From NCBI GenBank assembly GCA_009784945.1, contig WQXH01000020.1, forward strand, positions 1 through 35,034: 35,034 bases of DNA. Direction: 5' to 3'. The stretch comes from Coriobacteriia bacterium. GTDB lineage: Bacteria > Actinomycetota > Coriobacteriia > Coriobacteriales > UBA8131. Below, piece by piece: positions 31,894 through 35,034 of the stretch (positions within the stretch are counted from its first letter, which is position 1; each line of letters opens with the position of its first letter). The position numbers and the translations under genes are program-made. The notes under the pieces are model-generated. The model saw nothing but the letters and a program-made list of their open reading frames with translations. It searched no databases and had not been told where the DNA came from.

Positions 31894-33255
31894 TTGATTA
31901 AAGTGAACAAACACAGCACCGCTTCATCCACCATACGTTCTATACTGGTGACGATTGCGGTGCTGTCGCTCATTGTGTGCCTCACGGCTGGCTCAACGCA
32001 GGCTGTTGGCCTGACGATTAACAAGACTACTGCCCAGTCTAACCAAATCGTAGGAAACAACATAATTGGCGGCGTGCCTACCCGTATAACCTGGGAGGCT
32101 ACTGTAGGGGCAAATGAGACGGTCAAGCAAATCACCTTGGTATTTCCAGAGGGCACTGCGCTTGGAGAAGGAGCCAACAGCAAAGCAACGGTATTAGACG
32201 ACTTAACGCGTCTGGATGCCCCTCAAACGAGCACGATTTCCGCTGAGCAAACCACGGTCACTTTTGATGAGCCGGTTGCAAGCGGACTCTTGATACGCAT
32301 CGAGATGTACTTCATAGCTCTGCCTGAGGCGAGCGGCGAATACCGTCTTACCGGTAGTTATGTGGATAGCGCTGGCAAGGAAAGGGAGCTTCAAGCTTCG
32401 CGTGCCATCTCGGTTATCAGCGCTACTACCGTAGACGTCATTACACTGTGGATGGACGACCAGCCCTGGGTAGAGCTTTGGAACTCGGTGCTCTTCCTCA
32501 AAGTGTTCTTAAATCCCCAGCTCATCGTTGCTTCCATACCTGCTCTGTTTCTTGGGTGGCTCAGATCACTGCTCCTGGTGCTGGTTGGGTTTCCTTTGGC
32601 AATTCCCATTGGATTGGCCATATCCTTTTTACGCATGTCCAAGTTGAGAATAATACGCTTCTTTGCAGCCATCTATGTAAATGTAATTCGTGGAACGCCC
32701 CTCTTCTTGCAGATATACATAGCCTTTTTTGGGCTGCCATTTTTAGGTATAAGTATTGATTCTTATATCCTGGGTATCTTGGTTTTGGCGGTCAACTCAA
32801 GTGCATACTTGGCCGAGATATTCCGAGCGGGAATCCAATCTATTCCCAAGGGGCAGTTTGAGGCGTCAGCATCGCTGGGCATGCATCCAGCTCAAACGAT
32901 GTTTCATGTTATATTGCCACAGACGATTCGCAGGGTCATACCCACGGCAACCAGCGAATTCATACTGCTTTACAAAGACACCTCGCTGCTCGCTGCCGTA
33001 GGCGTCATGGAGCAAATGATGTTTGCCAAGTCGATGGTTGCCTCCACCGGCAATATGACGCCCTACATTGTCTCAGCCGGCTATTATCTTCTCATAACGC
33101 TGCCTCTCACCAAGATTATTGCCGAGTTTGAAAAGAAGCTCGCTGCTGCAGATGATAATAGCAGCGCTCCTGACGATAAGAAGAAGCCAAAGATGTCCCT
33201 ACTGGAACGCATGAAGTCAATACAGAAAATCAAGGCGCTAAGGAACAAGAAGTGA
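31894..33255 (+). CDS. Amino-acid ABC transporter permease with N-terminal extracytoplasmic domain
   Basis: A 453-residue permease. A signal-anchor (about 12-34) is followed by about 160 residues of a beta-rich extracytoplasmic domain, a layout I do not see in typical HisM/GlnP permeases. The transmembrane part (about 205-420) has the EAA loop [23 protein letters not shown] (about 308-330). The C-terminal tail is charged. The start is TTG at 31894 or GTG at 31903, neither with a strong ribosome site. It overlaps the ATPase gene by 4 bp (GTGA). The extra domain may contact the binding proteins; that is inference. Confidence 0.8.
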   Translation: MIKVNKHSTASSTIRSILVTIAVLSLIVCLTAGSTQAVGLTINKTTAQSNQIVGNNIIGGVPTRITWEATVGANETVKQITLVFPEGTALGEGANSKATVLDDLTRLDAPQTSTISAEQTTVTFDEPVASGLLIRIEMYFIALPEASGEYRLTGSYVDSAGKERELQASRAISVISATTVDVITLWMDDQPWVELWNSVLFLKVFLNPQLIVASIPALFLGWLRSLLLVLVGFPLAIPIGLAISFLRMSKLRIIRFFAAIYVNVIRGTPLFLQIYIAFFGLPFLGISIDSYILGILVLAVNSSAYLAEIFRAGIQSIPKGQFEASASLGMHPAQTMFHVILPQTIRRVIPTATSEFILLYKDTSLLAAVGVMEQMMFAKSMVASTGNMTPYIVSAGYYLLITLPLTKIIAEFEKKLAAADDNSSAPDDKKKPKMSLLERMKSIQKIKALRNKK

Positions 33256-34016
33256 CCAGCATGTCTAGCTTACAGCATACCAATGAACAGCCCGTTGTGC
33301 GCATCATCGATTTGCACAAGTACTTTGGCAGCCTGGAAGTGCTCAAGGGTGTTGATTTGGAGGTTAGCAGGGGAGAAGTGGTAACCATCATGGGTCCTTC
33401 GGGCTCGGGTAAGTCCACCTTACTTCGCTGCATCAATTTACTGGAAAAACCAACCAGTGGCCAAGTGTGGTTTGATGATATCTGCATTACCGACCCAAAA
33501 ACCAATATCAACAAATTACGTGAGCATGTGGGCATGGTGTTTCAATCGTTTAATCTCTTTCCTCACCTGAGCGCCAAAGGCAACATTATGCTGGCACTAA
33601 AAAAAGTTCTCAAGCGCTCTCAAGAAGAGGCGGAACAAATTGCCCTGGATCAGCTCGCCAAAGTAGGGCTCTCCGATCGAGCTGATTATCGACCTTCGCA
33701 ATTATCTGGCGGTCAACAGCAACGCGTAGCCATAGCTCGTGCGCTTGCCATGGATCCACAGGTCATGCTTTTTGATGAAGCTACCTCCGCCCTCGACCCC
33801 GAGCTGGTACGCGGCGTGCTTGACGTCATGCGCGAGCTCGCAAAAGGCGGAATGACCATGATCGTCGTGACCCACGAAATGGGCTTCGCACGCGACGTAG
33901 CCGACAGAGCCGTCTTCATGGACGAAGGCGTCATAGTAGAGCAAGGCTGCCCCGAGGCTCTTTTTGACAACCCGCAGCATGAGAGGACTAGGGATTTCCT
34001 CGGCCACATCATCTAG
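33252..34016 (+). CDS. Amino-acid ABC transporter ATP-binding protein
   Basis: A 254-residue GlnQ/HisP-class ATPase. Walker [10 protein letters not shown] (about 49-57), Q-loop [11 protein letters not shown], signature LSGGQQQR (about 155-162), Walker [13 protein letters not shown] and H-loop VVTHEMGFA are all intact. The start is GTG at 33252, overlapping the permease stop, with AAGGA 7 nt upstream; ATG at 33261 is an alternative. It energises import through the permease. The operon ends at the IR 34050-34103. Confidence 0.93.
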   Translation: MTSMSSLQHTNEQPVVRIIDLHKYFGSLEVLKGVDLEVSRGEVVTIMGPSGSGKSTLLRCINLLEKPTSGQVWFDDICITDPKTNINKLREHVGMVFQSFNLFPHLSAKGNIMLALKKVLKRSQEEAEQIALDQLAKVGLSDRADYRPSQLSGGQQQRVAIARALAMDPQVMLFDEATSALDPELVRGVLDVMRELAKGGMTMIVVTHEMGFARDVADRAVFMDEGVIVEQGCPEALFDNPQHERTRDFLGHII

Positions 34017-34029
34017 CGGCTTCCTCTGA

Positions 34030-34217
34030 GCGGCATCTAGCCCTTCAAAGTAAAAATAGGCTTCGGTCATTTATTGATATAAACTCCCTCAGCCTATTTT
34101 TACGTTTCAGGGCTATCTGCTCGCTCAGAGAAACCCTCATACGGCTTCCGTCAAGCTAGCATCTGCTCATCAAGGCTAGATGCCGCTAGAGAAACCCTCA
34201 CACGGCTTCTATCAAGC
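34030..34217. repeat. Repeat cluster between transporter and hpf
   Basis: Two 30-bp direct repeats, 34127-34156 and 34188-34217, differ at 3 bases (period 61). GCGGCATCTAGCC (34030-34042) is an exact 13-bp inverted match of 34174-34186, and GCATCT/AGATGC also pairs inside. The terminator-like IR lies within this cluster. No ORF. It looks like intergenic repeat DNA marking a recombination junction. Confidence 0.65.
34050..34103. terminator. Probable bidirectional terminator / inverted repeat
   Basis: A perfect 12-bp pair, GTAAAAATAGGC (34050-34061) with GCCTATTTTTAC (34092-34103), around a 30-nt loop. The outer arms are A- and T-rich. It ends the transporter operon; the loop is longer than usual. 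Confidence 0.55.
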
Positions 34218-34257
34218 GGCATCACACAGCTCGCATTAGCTTTGCTGGGTGTCAAGG

Positions 34258-34281
34258 TATTGTCATAATCAATTGACAATA
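34258..34281. promoter_or_regulatory. 24-bp dyad upstream of hpf
   Basis: TATTGTCA, 8-nt spacer, TGACAATA: a perfect 8-bp inverted repeat 85 bp before the hpf ATG. It includes a TTGACA (34273-34278). It may be an operator or a promoter with weak -10. No other hpf promoter is clear. Confidence 0.4.
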
Positions 34282-34366
34282 GGATAACTCTCGGCTCTTC
34301 TCTACCCATTCATCTCAATTTTAGGGTATCCTTACTAGTAATATCCACATCGAGAGAGGGCACATC

Positions 34367-34954
34367 ATGGAGATCAAAATCACTGGAAGAAAAATGACTG
34401 TCAGCGATGCACTCAGGTCTTATGTTGAAGAGAAGATCGGCAATTCCTTAAAAGTGTTTAGCATTACTCCCATGAACGTAGAGGTAGTCTTGCGCAAGGA
34501 AAAGAACCCTGCTATTCCTAAGCCGGCTGTGGCCGAAGTCACCCTCGTAACCAAAGGACATATCATCAGAACCGAGGAAGCCGAAGAAGATATGTATGCT
34601 GCCATTGATGTGGCAGCGGCCAAAACTGAGAGGCAATTGCGTAAGTATAAAACCAGGGTCATTGACAGAAGGCAAAATGGCAAGAAGATAAGCGATACGC
34701 TCATGGTTGAGGATATCCTACCTTTGGCCGATGAGCATTTGGCACATCTGGAAGACGATGACCACATTGTACGCGTCAAGGAAATAGAGCTTAATGCCTT
34801 GAGCGAAGAAGAGGCACTCGTGCAAATTGATTTACTAGGTCACGACTTCTATGTGTATAACGATAGTAACACTGGTGCCGTAAACGTTATTTATCGCCGA
34901 AAAGACGGTAGTTATGGTCTGCTTAAGCAGCGCTTGGAGACTTTGAACGGATAA
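34367..34954 (+). CDS. hpf: Ribosome hibernation promoting factor, long form
   Basis: A 195-residue long-form HPF (also called RaiA/YvyD). The N-terminal domain MEIKITGRKMTVSDALRSYV...KVF binds the 30S subunit at the A/P sites. The C-terminal dimerisation domain is VRVKEIELNALSEEEALVQIDLLGHDFYVYNDSNTGAVNVIYRRKDGSYGL-like (about 135-190), which joins 70S into 100S particles. GAGAGGG stands about 6 nt before the ATG. It usually follows comF and is often preceded by the raiA RNA; here the RNA candidate lies 4.5 kb upstream, before an amino-acid transporter. Confidence 0.95.
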   Translation: MEIKITGRKMTVSDALRSYVEEKIGNSLKVFSITPMNVEVVLRKEKNPAIPKPAVAEVTLVTKGHIIRTEEAEEDMYAAIDVAAAKTERQLRKYKTRVIDRRQNGKKISDTLMVEDILPLADEHLAHLEDDDHIVRVKEIELNALSEEEALVQIDLLGHDFYVYNDSNTGAVNVIYRRKDGSYGLLKQRLETLNG

Positions 34955-34970
34955 GGCTGGTATAAAACAT

Positions 34971-35034
34971 ATGAGAGATGCCAAAAAAAGACGAAACACA
35001 GCACAGGGCAGCTCAAAAAAGATGATAATCAGCG
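34971..35034 (+). CDS. Start of a possible truncated CDS
   Basis: An ATG at 34971 opens a frame that runs to the window end (about 21 codons). It begins with a basic stretch (MRDAKKRRNTAQ) and then turns hydrophobic (MIIS), like a secreted or membrane protein. The ribosome site is weak. It does not resemble SecA, the usual next gene after hpf. Function unknown. Confidence 0.3.
   Translation, partial: MRDAKKRRNTAQGSSKKMIIS

Noticed and set aside
34127-34217. CRISPR-like direct repeats
   Set aside because: Only two imperfect 30-bp repeats, no regular spacers and no cas genes in the window.

Overview
The window looks like a chromosomal segment of an anaerobic or microaerophilic actinobacterium, most likely class Coriobacteriia (Eggerthellaceae-like). 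This is inferred from gene content: a MalT-type LuxR regulator beside a FixC/FixX flavoprotein-ferredoxin pair, a reverse rubrerythrin with a PerR-type regulator, an IDH3-type isocitrate dehydrogenase, and comF and hpf close together. Base composition looks close to 50% GC by eye. No rRNA or other species marker is present, so the assignment is an inference.

Layout. 1-860: tRNA-His(GTG) on minus and tRNA-Pro(TGG) on plus, set in repeat-rich DNA (a 58-bp direct repeat, a duplicated terminator, long palindromes). 879-3059 (minus): a PAS protein with a broken GGDEF domain, then a tandem HD-domain protein. 3468-5500 (minus): murB, then a reverse rubrerythrin-PerR pair behind a consensus promoter. 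5620-6043: tRNA-Arg(TCT) and tRNA-Leu(TAG). 6251-9794: a DUF559/Vsr-like protein, a YjbR protein, an MFS transporter and a small orphan domain. 10104-15366: a LuxR regulator, a hypothetical protein, and a fixC-fixX-like pair. 15584-19256: a NagD-like phosphatase, tRNA-Gly(TCC) and leuS.

19439-26731 is an integrated mobile element of about 7.3 kb in the 3' half of tRNA-Val(CAC). From its left end it carries a tyrosine integrase, a zinc-finger protein, an XRE repressor, an Xis-like protein and a prim-pol/SF3 helicase. These are followed by a candidate iteron origin, about 0.7 kb of unusually structured apparently non-coding DNA, and two zinc-ribbon membrane proteins. Each end has a tandem pair of integrase arm-type sites and a tRNA-Val-derived repeat. 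No capsid, terminase, relaxase or conjugation gene is visible, so it resembles a P4/PICI-type satellite or a minimal integrative plasmid.

26856-34954: a HEAT-repeat protein, isocitrate dehydrogenase, comF, a roughly 250-nt structured RNA closed by a long-range helix (candidate raiA motif), a four-gene amino-acid ABC transporter locus, and hpf (raiA). The RNA directly follows comF but is separated from hpf by the transporter genes, which suggests the transporter was inserted into an ancestral comF-raiA RNA-hpf arrangement.

The most unusual material is the tRNA-Val element with its structured RNA-like leader and zinc-ribbon cargo, the displaced raiA-like RNA, and the palindrome- and T-arm-rich DNA around tRNA-Pro. 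Functions are read from motifs and context only; no database search was run.
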